From Pseudarthrobacter sp. NS4 (GTDB lineage Bacteria; Actinomycetota; Actinomycetes; Actinomycetales; Micrococcaceae), in contig NZ_CP103288.1 of assembly GCF_024758005.1 (NCBI RefSeq), positions 2,976,001-3,040,000 of the forward strand: DNA of 64,000 bases, in the 5' to 3' direction. Positions 39,428-47,258 of the stretch are shown here, piece after piece; position 1 is the first letter of the stretch; the number at the start of each line of letters is the position of its first letter. The notes beneath the pieces were generated by a model. The model did not search any database and had not been told where the DNA came from. It was given only the letters and a program-made list of their open reading frames with translations. A program made the position numbers and the translations under genes.

Positions 39428-41104
39428 ATGTCTGTTTTCCCTACCGACCTTGAAATTGCCCGCGCGGCCCAGATCCGGCCCATCGGGGAGATCGCTGCCG
39501 CTGCGGGCATCAATGCCGATGCCGTTGAGCAGTACGGGCGGTACAAGGCGAAGATCGACCCCGCACGGTTGGACGCTCCGCCGCCTGCCGGGAAGGTGGT
39601 GCTGGTCTCGGCCGTGTCCCCCACGCCTGCAGGCGAAGGGAAGTCCACCACCACGGTTGGCCTTGCCGACTCATTGGCCCGCGCCGGGCACAAGGTGATG
39701 ATCGCGCTGCGGGAGCCCTCGCTGGGCCCGGTCCTGGGCATGAAGGGCGGCGCCACCGGAGGCGGCTACTCGCAGGTGCTGCCAATGGACGAAATCAACC
39801 TGCACTTCACCGGCGACTTCCATGCCATCACCTCAGCCAACAACGCCCTGATGGCTCTCGTGGACAACCACATCTATCAGGGCAACAAGCTTAATATCGA
39901 TCCCCGCCGCATGACGTTCAAGCGCGTCCTGGACATGAATGACAGGGCCCTGCGCGAGATGGTCATCGGGCTCGGCGGACCCACCCAGGGAATTCCCCGC
40001 CAGGACGGTTTCGACATCACCGTGGCGTCCGAGATCATGGCGGTCTTCTGCCTGGCCACGGACCTTGCCGACCTCCGCTACCGGCTGGGCCGCATCAGCT
40101 TCGGGTACACGTTCGAGCGCACGCCGGTGACTGTTGCCGACCTTGGTGTCCAGGGCGCCCTGGCCCTTCTCCTGAAGGAAGCCATCAAGCCGAATCTGGT
40201 GCAGAGCATTGCGGGCACACCCGCGCTGGTCCATGGTGGCCCGTTCGCCAACATCGCCCACGGCTGCAACTCGCTGGTTGCCACCCAGACCGCCCGGCGG
40301 CTGGCGGACATCGTGGTGACCGAAGCCGGTTTCGGCGCCGATCTGGGTGCGGAAAAGTTCATGGACATCAAAGCCCGGGTTGGTGGCCTGGCGCCTTCCG
40401 CTGTTGTGGTGGTGGCAACGGTGCGTGCGCTGAAGATGCAGGGCGGAATGGCCAAGGACCAGCTGACGCGACCGGACCAGGCGGCGCTCGAGGCAGGGGT
40501 GGCAAACCTGCGCAGGCATGTACGCAACGTGGAGAAGTTCGGGGTCACGCCGGTGGTGGCCATCAATCGTTTCTCCTCCGACTCCCAGGAGGAGCTCGAC
40601 TGGCTGCTGGCGTGGTGCGCCGCCGAGGGTGTCGCGGCCGCCGTAGCGGATGTGTGGGGGCGCGGAGGAGGCGGCGACGGCGGAGATGAGCTTGCGGCCC
40701 TGGTTGCGAAGGTGGTGGCCGGGCCCAATAACTTCCGGCACCTTTATCCGCTGGAGTTGTCTGTGGAGGACAAGATCCGGACCATTGTGCAGGAGATTTA
40801 CGGGGCGGACGGGGTGGACTTCTCGGTACCGGCACTGAAGCGGCTGGCCGATATCGAGCGGAACGGCTGGGGCGGGCTGCCGGTGTGCATGGCCAAAACC
40901 CAGTATTCCTTTACGGACGACGCCTCACGGCTGGGCGCGCCCAAGGGCTTCACCATCCACGTGCGCGACCTGCTGCCCAAGACCGGAGCAGGATTCATCG
41001 TGGCACTCACCGGGGCGGTCATGACCATGCCCGGCCTCCCTGCCATGCCGGCCGCCCTCCGGATGGACGTGGACGACGCCGGCAACCCGATCGGCCTCAC
41101 CTAA
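39428..41104 (+). CDS. fhs: Formate-tetrahydrofolate ligase
   Basis: 558 residues. Makes 10-formyl-tetrahydrofolate from formate, THF and ATP in one-carbon metabolism. The P-loop-like [20 protein letters not shown] is diagnostic, followed by [20 protein letters not shown] and [15 protein letters not shown]. All family blocks to the C-terminal [11 protein letters not shown] are present. The ATG at 39428 has AGGAAAGGA upstream, which rules out the start 12 codons earlier. Follows mshA after about 80 bases. Confidence 0.96.
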   Translation: MSVFPTDLEIARAAQIRPIGEIAAAAGINADAVEQYGRYKAKIDPARLDAPPPAGKVVLVSAVSPTPAGEGKSTTTVGLADSLARAGHKVMIALREPSLGPVLGMKGGATGGGYSQVLPMDEINLHFTGDFHAITSANNALMALVDNHIYQGNKLNIDPRRMTFKRVLDMNDRALREMVIGLGGPTQGIPRQDGFDITVASEIMAVFCLATDLADLRYRLGRISFGYTFERTPVTVADLGVQGALALLLKEAIKPNLVQSIAGTPALVHGGPFANIAHGCNSLVATQTARRLADIVVTEAGFGADLGAEKFMDIKARVGGLAPSAVVVVATVRALKMQGGMAKDQLTRPDQAALEAGVANLRRHVRNVEKFGVTPVVAINRFSSDSQEELDWLLAWCAAEGVAAAVADVWGRGGGGDGGDELAALVAKVVAGPNNFRHLYPLELSVEDKIRTIVQEIYGADGVDFSVPALKRLADIERNGWGGLPVCMAKTQYSFTDDASRLGAPKGFTIHVRDLLPKTGAGFIVALTGAVMTMPGLPAMPAALRMDVDDAGNPIGLT

Positions 41105-41255
41105 CCCCAGACGCTCTCTCACCTTTCACGGTCATTTCCCCAACCCTCTTTCACCTTCCGCAGGATCCCGCGCGACGCTCTCTCACGTCCCTCGCAACTT
41201 GACAGTCTGTGGATAACTTCTGCGGCGCCCGCACGTTTTGGGCCACAATCCCAGC
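41105..41255. repeat. Intergenic region with GACGCTCTCTCAC repeats and a DnaA-box 9-mer
   Basis: The 13-base GACGCTCTCTCAC occurs at 41110-41122 and 41174-41186, with a related CTCTTTCACCTT at 41146-41157. The same motif appears in the other orientation after the IS element and before ino1. A TTGACA at 41199-41204 runs into TGTGGATAA (41208-41216), identical to the reverse complement of the consensus DnaA box; this may simply be part of the promoter of the next gene. Confidence 0.6.
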
Positions 41256-42215
41256 ATGTACATGCGCCAAGTTCTACCTCCGCCACTGGCCGAAGCACCC
41301 TTCACACTTAATGCAGCACTGGCTTCAGGCGTCTCGAGTACCAGGCTGCGAAGAACTGACGTGATTCATGTGAGCCGAGGGCTCTACCGGCCGTCGGATT
41401 GGAGCTTTGAGTTGGAAGCCGCAGCGCGTGCACTGTCCCTGGCATCACCGGGAGCCTGGATCTCCCATGTCACTGCGGCCCGGCTGCACGGCCAACTACT
41501 GCCACCTTGGCTGTCAGACTCGACCGAACTGCATCTCAGCAAACCCCGGAAGCTGCCCCCTGTACGCCGCAAAGGTGTGGTCGGCCATACGGTTATCGCC
41601 CGGGAAGAGGAAATTGAATCGTATGACGGCATTCGCATCAGTACGCGATCACGGACGTGGCTCGATTTGGCGCGTCACCTGTCCCTCGTCGATCTGGTGT
41701 GCATGGGCGATCAAATCATCCGCCTTCCAAGACCTGCGTACGAAGTCAGGTCAGAACCGTTCGACACTTTGGAGGGACTCTGTACTTTAGTGGCGCAGCA
41801 TCCGAACCTCCAAGGCGTTGTCCGTGCCCGGGAGGCCCTCGAGCTATTGCGCGTTGGGGCCGACTCAGCGCCCGAAACTATCCTCCGCCTTGCTATGGCC
41901 GATGCAAACCTGCCGGAACCCGACCTTCAGATTGCCCTGCGACCGCAAGACACCACATCACCAACCGCCGACCTTGGCTACCGTCACCGGCGCCTGGCGG
42001 TTCAGTACGACGGCGAACATCACCTTCTTGACGCGCAGTCCTTGAGTGACAGGCGGCGGGACAAGGCCTTTGAATTGGCGGGCTGGACGGTTCTGGTACT
42101 CACAAAGGACGATTTGGCGGACGGATTCGAACGGGCCATCAACAAAATAAAGCTCCACCTGCGCCATGCGTGGACGGATCATTCGCATGCAGCCGGTTTT
42201 ACCGGTACCAAATGA
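41256..42215 (+). CDS. DUF559-type nuclease-fold protein with AbiEi-like N-terminus
   Basis: 319 residues. The N-terminal part (VSSTRLRRTDVIHVSRGLYRP) resembles the winged-helix domain of AbiEi-type antitoxins, the middle holds WISHVTAARLHGQLLP and TRSRTWLDLARHLS, and the C-terminus has a Vsr/DUF559 nuclease-like core: Asp in TADLGYRHRRLAVQYDGEHH, then DRRRDKAFELAGWTVLVLT. The acidic and His residues expected for metal binding are kept. These proteins are frequent singletons in actinobacteria; no activity is established that I can cite. ATG 41256 or 41262 is the start. No toxin partner is adjacent. Confidence 0.7.
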   Translation: MYMRQVLPPPLAEAPFTLNAALASGVSSTRLRRTDVIHVSRGLYRPSDWSFELEAAARALSLASPGAWISHVTAARLHGQLLPPWLSDSTELHLSKPRKLPPVRRKGVVGHTVIAREEEIESYDGIRISTRSRTWLDLARHLSLVDLVCMGDQIIRLPRPAYEVRSEPFDTLEGLCTLVAQHPNLQGVVRAREALELLRVGADSAPETILRLAMADANLPEPDLQIALRPQDTTSPTADLGYRHRRLAVQYDGEHHLLDAQSLSDRRRDKAFELAGWTVLVLTKDDLADGFERAINKIKLHLRHAWTDHSHAAGFTGTK

Positions 42216-42259
42216 GCGCCCCTAGTGTGAAAACCTGCAGGAACTGAAAGGGGATGGTC

Positions 42260-42286
42260 GGCGGGTTCAAGGGGTCATTGCAACAC
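42260..42286 (+). repeat. Left inverted repeat of the IS30 element
   Basis: 27 bases, 23 identical to the right end in reverse complement; preceded by target duplication GTC. Confidence 0.85.
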
Positions 42287-42307
42287 CTGAGTGATTGGGG
42301 TGTTGTT

Positions 42308-43486
42308 ATGGGCTTTGGTCGGCCTGAGATCTTGCGTGAGGTGGCTCGGGTTTTCTGGGAGGCGAGGTCTTCTGGAGCATCTGATGAGTTGGCGGCGGAG
42401 GCGGCCGGTCTTTCCCCGTCAGCGGCCCGGGTGATCGTCCGTCAGCATGGTGGGGTGAATCCTGCAATTAGGCCTGCCTGCCGACGGTTCTTGTCCTTCC
42501 ATGAACGCGAGCTGATTGCCGTGTGGCGGGCCGCCGGATGCGGGATACGTGAGATCGGCCGGCGTTTGGGCCGGAGCCCGTCCACGATCAGCAGGGAACT
42601 GGGCCGGAACATCCGCAATGAAGGCAAGCGCCCCTACCTGGCGTCCTCGGCGCAGAACCGGGCGCAGAAGCTGGCACGCAGGCCTAAGACCCGGAAGCTG
42701 GCCGTTAATGAGGCCCTGGCACTCTACGTTGCCGGGATGTTGACGGCCCGGGAACGGTTGTCCCCGGAGCAAATCAGTGCCCGGCTGCGGATCGATTTCC
42801 CCGATGATGAGAGCATGCGCATCAGCCCCGAGACGATCTATCAGTGCATCTATATCCAGGGCCGCGGCGGGCTGAAGGCCGAGCTTGCCGCTGCCCTGCG
42901 GACGGGCCGGGCCGTGCGCCAACCGAACCGGCGGGCCGGGAACCGAAAGCCCCGGGTCCCGAAGGAACTGCTGATCAGCGAACGCCCCGCGGAGGCCGAA
43001 GACCGGGCTGTGCCCGGGCACTGGGAGGGCGATCTGATCATCGGTACCCCCGGCACCGGGGCGATCGGAACACTCGTGGAACGCAGCAGCCGCTTCGTGA
43101 TGCTCCTGCACTTGCCCAACGGACACACCGGCGAGCAGGTACTGGCCGCCATCCAGGAAACCTTGCCTACGCTCCCGGCTCAGCTGCGCCGGACCCTCAC
43201 CTGGGACCAGGGCGCGGAGATGGTCGGCATTCACGAACGCGTCAAGGTAGCCACCGGAGCGGACGTTTACTTCTGCGACCCTCACTCACCCTGGCAGCGC
43301 GGCACGAACGAGAACACCAACGGACTCCTGCGCCAGTACTTCCCCAAAGGCATGGACCTCAGCACCGTCACCCCCGAGGACCTCGACTACGCCGCCGCGG
43401 GCCTCAACGGTCGCCTACGCAAAACCCTCGGCTGGAAAACCCCCGCCCAAGCCCTCCAAGAAATACTGGAAGAATCAGCAGCATAG
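42308..43486 (+). CDS. IS30 family transposase
   Basis: 392 residues. An N-terminal helix-turn-helix block (GIREIGRRLGRSPSTISREL), a linker, then the DDE catalytic domain with Asp in GHWEGDLIIG, Asp in TLTWDQGAEM and Glu in TNENTNGLLRQYFPKG, the IS30 signature. The frame is intact, so the enzyme should be active. The ATG at 42308 is preferred; the open frame to 42254 would begin outside the left inverted repeat. Confidence 0.95.
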   Translation: MGFGRPEILREVARVFWEARSSGASDELAAEAAGLSPSAARVIVRQHGGVNPAIRPACRRFLSFHERELIAVWRAAGCGIREIGRRLGRSPSTISRELGRNIRNEGKRPYLASSAQNRAQKLARRPKTRKLAVNEALALYVAGMLTARERLSPEQISARLRIDFPDDESMRISPETIYQCIYIQGRGGLKAELAAALRTGRAVRQPNRRAGNRKPRVPKELLISERPAEAEDRAVPGHWEGDLIIGTPGTGAIGTLVERSSRFVMLLHLPNGHTGEQVLAAIQETLPTLPAQLRRTLTWDQGAEMVGIHERVKVATGADVYFCDPHSPWQRGTNENTNGLLRQYFPKGMDLSTVTPEDLDYAAAGLNGRLRKTLGWKTPAQALQEILEESAA

Positions 43487-43489
43487 AAC

Positions 43490-43516
43490 GTGTTGCAACC
43501 ACCACTTGAATCCGCC
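43490..43516 (-). repeat. Right inverted repeat of the IS30 element
   Basis: 27 bases pairing with the left end; followed by target duplication GTC at 43517-43519. Confidence 0.85.
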
Positions 43517-43520
43517 GTCC

Positions 43521-44036
43521 TCAAATCCGCAGAAAGTGAGAGCGCGTCCGAGTCCCTGCGCCCTGCCGTGCAGCCGATCGTCCGCCACGTTTGAGCGAAA
43601 CGAAAATTACGGCGACGGCGAGCACCACCAAGCCGGTAACAAAGGCGGCAGTTGCCGGATCCTGCGCCAGGAGCTGTGGGATTGCCCGTCCCGGCACAAC
43701 GGTCGCAAAAATGAACGCCACGGCAATGCCAATGTAGCTGCCGACCATGTTTCCCACATGGGATGGGATGTTGCGGCGGATCGCACTATATAGACCCAAG
43801 GTCACTGTCACGATAGTGAACGCAGATAGGCCATGCAGCCAGGTGAAGTGCCCGGCCGTCACAATCCAGAAACTGCTGAAGCAGACGTAGTACATCGCTG
43901 CCACCCACAAGTACCCCATCATGCGGTGGATACGGTCGCGACGCCGGCGAAGGATTTGGACCGGGCCGATGGCAAGGGCGAACAGGGCTGCAATCACGTG
44001 GCTGACAAGCAGTGCATTCCAGTGCTCCATGCTCAT
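43521..44036 (-). CDS. DUF2306 family membrane protein
   Basis: 171 residues with four predicted membrane helices and the family blocks ALFALAIGPVQILRRRRDRIHRMMGYLWV and AMYYVCFSSFWI, plus HGLSAFTIVTVTLGLYSAIRRN. Members are small integral membrane proteins of unknown role. The last 15 or so residues (AGTRTRSHFLRI) are encoded by DNA that contains the GTGAGAGCGCGTC repeat and look like a non-native tail. Divergent from a MerR regulator that probably controls it. Confidence 0.82.
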   Translation of the reverse strand: MSMEHWNALLVSHVIAALFALAIGPVQILRRRRDRIHRMMGYLWVAAMYYVCFSSFWIVTAGHFTWLHGLSAFTIVTVTLGLYSAIRRNIPSHVGNMVGSYIGIAVAFIFATVVPGRAIPQLLAQDPATAAFVTGLVVLAVAVIFVSLKRGGRSAARQGAGTRTRSHFLRI

Positions 44037-44037
44037 A

Positions 44038-44054
44038 GGATAGTGCTGCTATCC
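44038..44054. promoter_or_regulatory. Palindrome GGATAG-N5-CTATCC, possible MerR operator
   Basis: A perfect inverted repeat two bases before the DUF2306 start codon, in the divergent gap with the merR-like gene. Related half-sites GATAG (44070-44074) and CTATCC (44090-44095) lie further into the gap. This is the natural place for autoregulation by the MerR protein. Confidence 0.5.
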
Positions 44055-44128
44055 AATGCTGTATATCAAGATAGCGGGCAAGGGATCCACTATCCAGTTG
44101 ATTCAGCCCAGGCAGGAGGACGGCAGCC

Positions 44129-44767
44129 ATGCAGCTCAAGGACCTGAGTGAACTGTCGGGGGTCACGGCGGCCAGCGTCAAGTTCTACTTGCGTGAAGGC
44201 CTGCTGCCGGCCGGCGAAGCCGTTCATGCGACCCGTGCAGAGTACTCCCTCAGACACGTGGAGCGTCTCGGGCTGATCCAGGCACTCCGGCGCATCGTCG
44301 GACTGAACATCCAAGAGATCCGGGGCCTCCTCCGGATGGCGGACGACGGCGCCCCGCGACTGGCGCTCCTGGCGGCGGTTCAGCGCGTGGTGCTGAAGCT
44401 GGACGCGGCACGCACCGGCGGCGAGGCCGGAACCGGGGCGAGTGACGCCGTCGTGCATCTCCGAAACTGGCCGGACTACCCCAGCGATGCCAGAAACGCA
44501 CTTAACGCGCATTTGGAGCTGATGCACAGCCTCGGCATTGAGGTGACCGATGAGGTCCTGGACACTTACAGCAAGGCGATGGACGACGTCGCACGATTCG
44601 ACATCGCCGCCACCACCACTCCGGAAAGCGTAGACGAACTCATCCTCACGGCGGCCATCGGTATGCATATGCACAGCCAACTGCTGCTGAGGCTGCTGGC
44701 CCTCGCGCAAGCAAGCCATGCCATCCGACGCTACGCCGGCGACACTTCAGGCGCGGCAGCACCCTAA
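44129..44767 (+). CDS. MerR family transcriptional regulator
   Basis: 212 residues. A MerR winged-helix head: LKDLSELSGVTAASVKFYLREGLLPAG with the tyrosine-bearing recognition segment, then RAEYSLRHVERLGLIQALRRIVGLNIQEIRGLLRM. The dimerisation helix is followed by an all-helical effector region without a metal-binding cysteine set, so the inducer is probably organic. AGGAGGAC stands seven bases before the ATG. Divergent from the DUF2306 membrane protein, its likely target. Confidence 0.88.
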   Translation: MQLKDLSELSGVTAASVKFYLREGLLPAGEAVHATRAEYSLRHVERLGLIQALRRIVGLNIQEIRGLLRMADDGAPRLALLAAVQRVVLKLDAARTGGEAGTGASDAVVHLRNWPDYPSDARNALNAHLELMHSLGIEVTDEVLDTYSKAMDDVARFDIAATTTPESVDELILTAAIGMHMHSQLLLRLLALAQASHAIRRYAGDTSGAAAP

Positions 44768-44820
44768 TAGTGAGAGAGCGTCACAGGAAAAGACGCAGGA
44801 CGTGAGAGAGGGTATTAACG
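44768..44820. repeat. GTGAGAGAGCGTC repeats between merR and ino1
   Basis: GTGAGAGAGCGTC at 44770-44782 and CGTGAGAGAGGGT at 44801-44813; the same motif as before the DUF559-type gene, in opposite orientation. Confidence 0.6.
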
Positions 44821-44824
44821 GGAA

Positions 44825-44854
44825 ACGCTCCCCCACCCGAAGGTGAGGGAGCGT
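44825..44854 (-). terminator. Hairpin terminator of ino1
   Basis: 13-bp stem with one G-T pair and a CGAA loop, 16 bases past the ino1 stop. There is no long T-tract. Confidence 0.65.
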
Positions 44855-44869
44855 ATGCAAGAGGAGAGG

Positions 44870-45955
44870 TCAGCGCTCCAGGTCTCCGCGGATGAAGGCC
44901 TCGACCTTTTCGCGGGCGAGGTCGTCGTTGAACTGCTCCGGCGGCGACTTCATGAAGTAGCTCGAGGCGGACAGCAGCGGGCCCCCGATGCCACGGTCCA
45001 AGCCGATCTTCGCGGCGCGGATGGCATCGATGATTACGCCTGCGGAGTTGGGCGAGTCCCAGACTTCCAGCTTGTATTCGAGCGAAACCGGGGCGTCACC
45101 GAAGTTGCGGCCCTCGAGGCGGACGAAGGCCCACTTGCGGTCATCAAGCCACTGGACGTAGTCGGAGGGCCCGATGTGGACGTCCTTGGCCGCCATCTCG
45201 GCCTCAACGTTGGAGGTCACGGCCTGGGTCTTGGAGATCTTCTTCGACTCCAGCCGGTCGCGCTCCAGCATGTTCTTGAAGTCCATGTTGCCGCCGACGT
45301 TCAGCTGGTACGTACGGTCCAGCGTGACGCCGCGGTCTTCGAAGAGCTTTGCCATCACGCGGTGCGTGATGGTGGCGCCGATCTGGCTCTTGATGTCGTC
45401 GCCCACGATCGGAACGCCGGCGGCGGTGAACTTGTCGGCCCATTCCTTGGTTCCGGCGATAAAGACGGGCAGGGCGTTGACGAAAGCCACGCCGGCGTCG
45501 ATGGCGCACTGGGCGTAGAACTCGGCTGCTTCCTGCGAACCGACGGGGAGGTAGCAAACCATGACGTCAACGTTGGCGTCTTTCAGGGCCTGAACCACGT
45601 TAACGGGTTCTTCGGTGGACTGCTCGATGGTCTCGAGGTAGTACTTGCCCAGGCCGTCCAGGGTGTGGCCGCGCTGGACAGTGATGCCGGTGGGCGGGAC
45701 CTCGGCGATTTTGATGGTGTTGTTTTCGCTGGCCAGGATGGCGTCGGCCAGGTCGTGGCCGACCTTCTTGCCGTCAACGTCGAACGCGGCGACGAATTCG
45801 ACGTCACCCACGTGGTACTGGCCGAACTCAACGTGCATCAGGCCTGGGATCGTGGCCTTGGGATCTGCGTTCTTGTAGTACTGAACGCCCTGGACCAGCG
45901 ATGCGGCGCAGTTGCCTACGCCGACGATTGCAACACGGATCGGATGTGAAGACAC
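44870..45955 (-). CDS. ino1: Inositol-3-phosphate synthase
   Basis: 361 residues. Converts glucose 6-phosphate to inositol 3-phosphate with NAD+, feeding mycothiol and inositol lipids. The N-terminal Rossmann motif [20 protein letters not shown] and the downstream [28 protein letters not shown] block are typical of the short actinobacterial form. The GTG start has AAAGGAGT five bases upstream. A GC-rich palindrome (46030-46045) lies in its leader. mshA, which uses the product, is in the window but not linked in an operon. Confidence 0.95.
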   Translation of the reverse strand: MSSHPIRVAIVGVGNCAASLVQGVQYYKNADPKATIPGLMHVEFGQYHVGDVEFVAAFDVDGKKVGHDLADAILASENNTIKIAEVPPTGITVQRGHTLDGLGKYYLETIEQSTEEPVNVVQALKDANVDVMVCYLPVGSQEAAEFYAQCAIDAGVAFVNALPVFIAGTKEWADKFTAAGVPIVGDDIKSQIGATITHRVMAKLFEDRGVTLDRTYQLNVGGNMDFKNMLERDRLESKKISKTQAVTSNVEAEMAAKDVHIGPSDYVQWLDDRKWAFVRLEGRNFGDAPVSLEYKLEVWDSPNSAGVIIDAIRAAKIGLDRGIGGPLLSASSYFMKSPPEQFNDDLAREKVEAFIRGDLER

Positions 45956-46063
45956 GGAACTCCTTTAAAGACAAAACGTCAGCCGGCCGGGGTGCGTCGG
46001 GGAAGGGTGCGACGGCGGTCGGCTTGTACGGCGCCGCGCGGCGCCTTTTCATAGTACCCAACA

Positions 46064-46098
46064 GAGCGGGACCGGGCTTTGTTCCCCCGATCCCGCTC
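46064..46098 (-). terminator. Hairpin terminator after the aldo-keto reductase
   Basis: 13-bp stem (GAGCGGGACCGGG against CCCGATCCCGCTC, one mismatch) with a 9-base loop, about 20 bases past the stop. Confidence 0.6.
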
Positions 46099-46116
46099 CG
46101 TAACGATTTCCGGGCG

Positions 46117-47157
46117 TCAGACAGGCAGCTTCCACAGGTTGATGTCCGATTCCACGGCGAAATCGTCGATAGCTGCCAGTTCCTCGGACGTGAAGCCCAG
46201 GTTGTTGATGGCTGACAGGGTGTCCTCCAGCTGGCGGACGCTTGAGGCACCTACCAGGGCGGACGTGACCGGTGAGCCCTTCGGCTGGTCGCGCAGGATC
46301 CATGCGATGGCCATCTGGGCAAGGGACTGCCCCCGGCCCTCGGCGATGGCGTGCAGCCCGCGGATGCGGTCCAGCTTCTCGTCCGTAATGGAGTCCTCGG
46401 ACAGGAACCTGGCCTTGGCGGCACGCGAATCGGCGGGGATGCCGTTGAGGTAGCGGTCCGTGAGCATGCCCTGCGCCAGCGGCGAGAAGGCGATGGAGCC
46501 GGCGCCCACCTGGTCCAGGGCCTCGTACAGGTTCGGCGACCCGTTCTCCGTCCACCGGTTGAGCATCGAGTAGCTGGGCTGGTGGATCAGCAGCGGCGTT
46601 CCCAGTTCCTTCAGGATCCGGGCCGCTTCAATGGTCTGCTCCGGCGTGTAGGAGGAGATGCCTGCATAGAGTGCCTTGCCGGACCGCACCGCGTAATCCA
46701 GGGCACCCATGGTTTCTTCCATCGGGGTTTCCGGGTCCGGGCGGTGGCTGTAGAAGATGTCCACGTAGTCCAGGCCCATCCGCTGCAAGGACTGGTCCAG
46801 GCTGGAAATCAGGTACTTGCGGGAGCCCCACTCACCGTAGGGGCCGGGCCACATGTAGTAGCCGGCCTTGGTGGAGATGACGAGTTCGTCCCGGTAGGGC
46901 TTGAAGTCGTCCTGCAGGTGCCGGCCGAAGTTGGTTTCAGCCGAGCCGTCCGGCGGCCCGTAGTTGTTGGCGAGGTCGAAGTGGTTGACGCCCAGGTCGA
47001 AGGCGCGGCGCAGAATGGCGCGCTGTTCGTCGAAGCGCTTGTCGTCGCCGAAGTTGTGCCACAGGCCCAGGGAGATAGCCGGAAGTTTCAGCCCGCTGCG
47101 GCCAACGCGGCGGTACGGCATGGATTCGTAGCGGTCCTCCGCTGCAAAATAAGTCAT
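46117..47157 (-). CDS. Aldo/keto reductase, YghZ/MgrA type
   Basis: 346 residues of the AKR barrel. The catalytic set is visible: Asp in FDLANNYGPPDGSAE with its tyrosine, Lys in VISTKAGY and His in FYSHRPD. The YRRVGRSGLKLPAISLGLWHNFG opening and the GYYMWPGPYGEWGSRKYL block are those of the YghZ group, which reduces L-glyceraldehyde 3-phosphate and methylglyoxal in E. coli. NADPH should be the donor. It lies between treZ and ino1 on the same strand, with a hairpin on each side, so it is probably transcribed alone. Confidence 0.9.
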   Translation of the reverse strand: MTYFAAEDRYESMPYRRVGRSGLKLPAISLGLWHNFGDDKRFDEQRAILRRAFDLGVNHFDLANNYGPPDGSAETNFGRHLQDDFKPYRDELVISTKAGYYMWPGPYGEWGSRKYLISSLDQSLQRMGLDYVDIFYSHRPDPETPMEETMGALDYAVRSGKALYAGISSYTPEQTIEAARILKELGTPLLIHQPSYSMLNRWTENGSPNLYEALDQVGAGSIAFSPLAQGMLTDRYLNGIPADSRAAKARFLSEDSITDEKLDRIRGLHAIAEGRGQSLAQMAIAWILRDQPKGSPVTSALVGASSVRQLEDTLSAINNLGFTSEELAAIDDFAVESDINLWKLPV

Positions 47158-47210
47158 GCGTTACATCCTGCCAGCTGTGACCGGCGCTACACGCCCGCCG
47201 GAGACAGTTA

Positions 47211-47241
47211 CGCCGCGGGCTGACATCATCAGCCCGCGGCG
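47211..47241 (-). terminator. Hairpin terminator after treZ
   Basis: Perfect 13-bp stem (CGCCGCGGGCTGA) with a 5-base loop, 18 bases past the treZ stop; no T-tract. Confidence 0.7.
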
Positions 47242-47258
47242 CAACTGCTCGGAAGACC

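Larger units (their letters stand above)
42260..43516 (+). mobile_element. Complete IS30-family insertion sequence, 1,257 bp
   Basis: The ends are 27-base inverted repeats (42260-42286 and 43490-43516) matching at 23 positions, beginning GGCGG and ending TTGCAACAC. Both sides are flanked by GTC (42257-42259 and 43517-43519), a three-base target duplication usual for this family. One intact transposase lies inside. The element landed between two convergent genes without cutting either: the downstream DUF2306 stop lies two bases past the duplication. Confidence 0.9.

Noticed and set aside
41208..41216. A replication origin
   Set aside because: Only one DnaA-type 9-mer was seen and there are no dnaA, dnaN or AT-rich unwinding features.
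41105..41255. A CRISPR-like array
   Set aside because: The repeats are only 13 bases, irregularly spaced and few, with no cas genes.
42254..42307. Longer start for the IS30 transposase
   Set aside because: It would begin outside the left inverted repeat.
43521..43600. DUF2306 gene truncated by the IS element
   Set aside because: The stop codon lies outside the element and past the target duplication, so the gene ended here before insertion.
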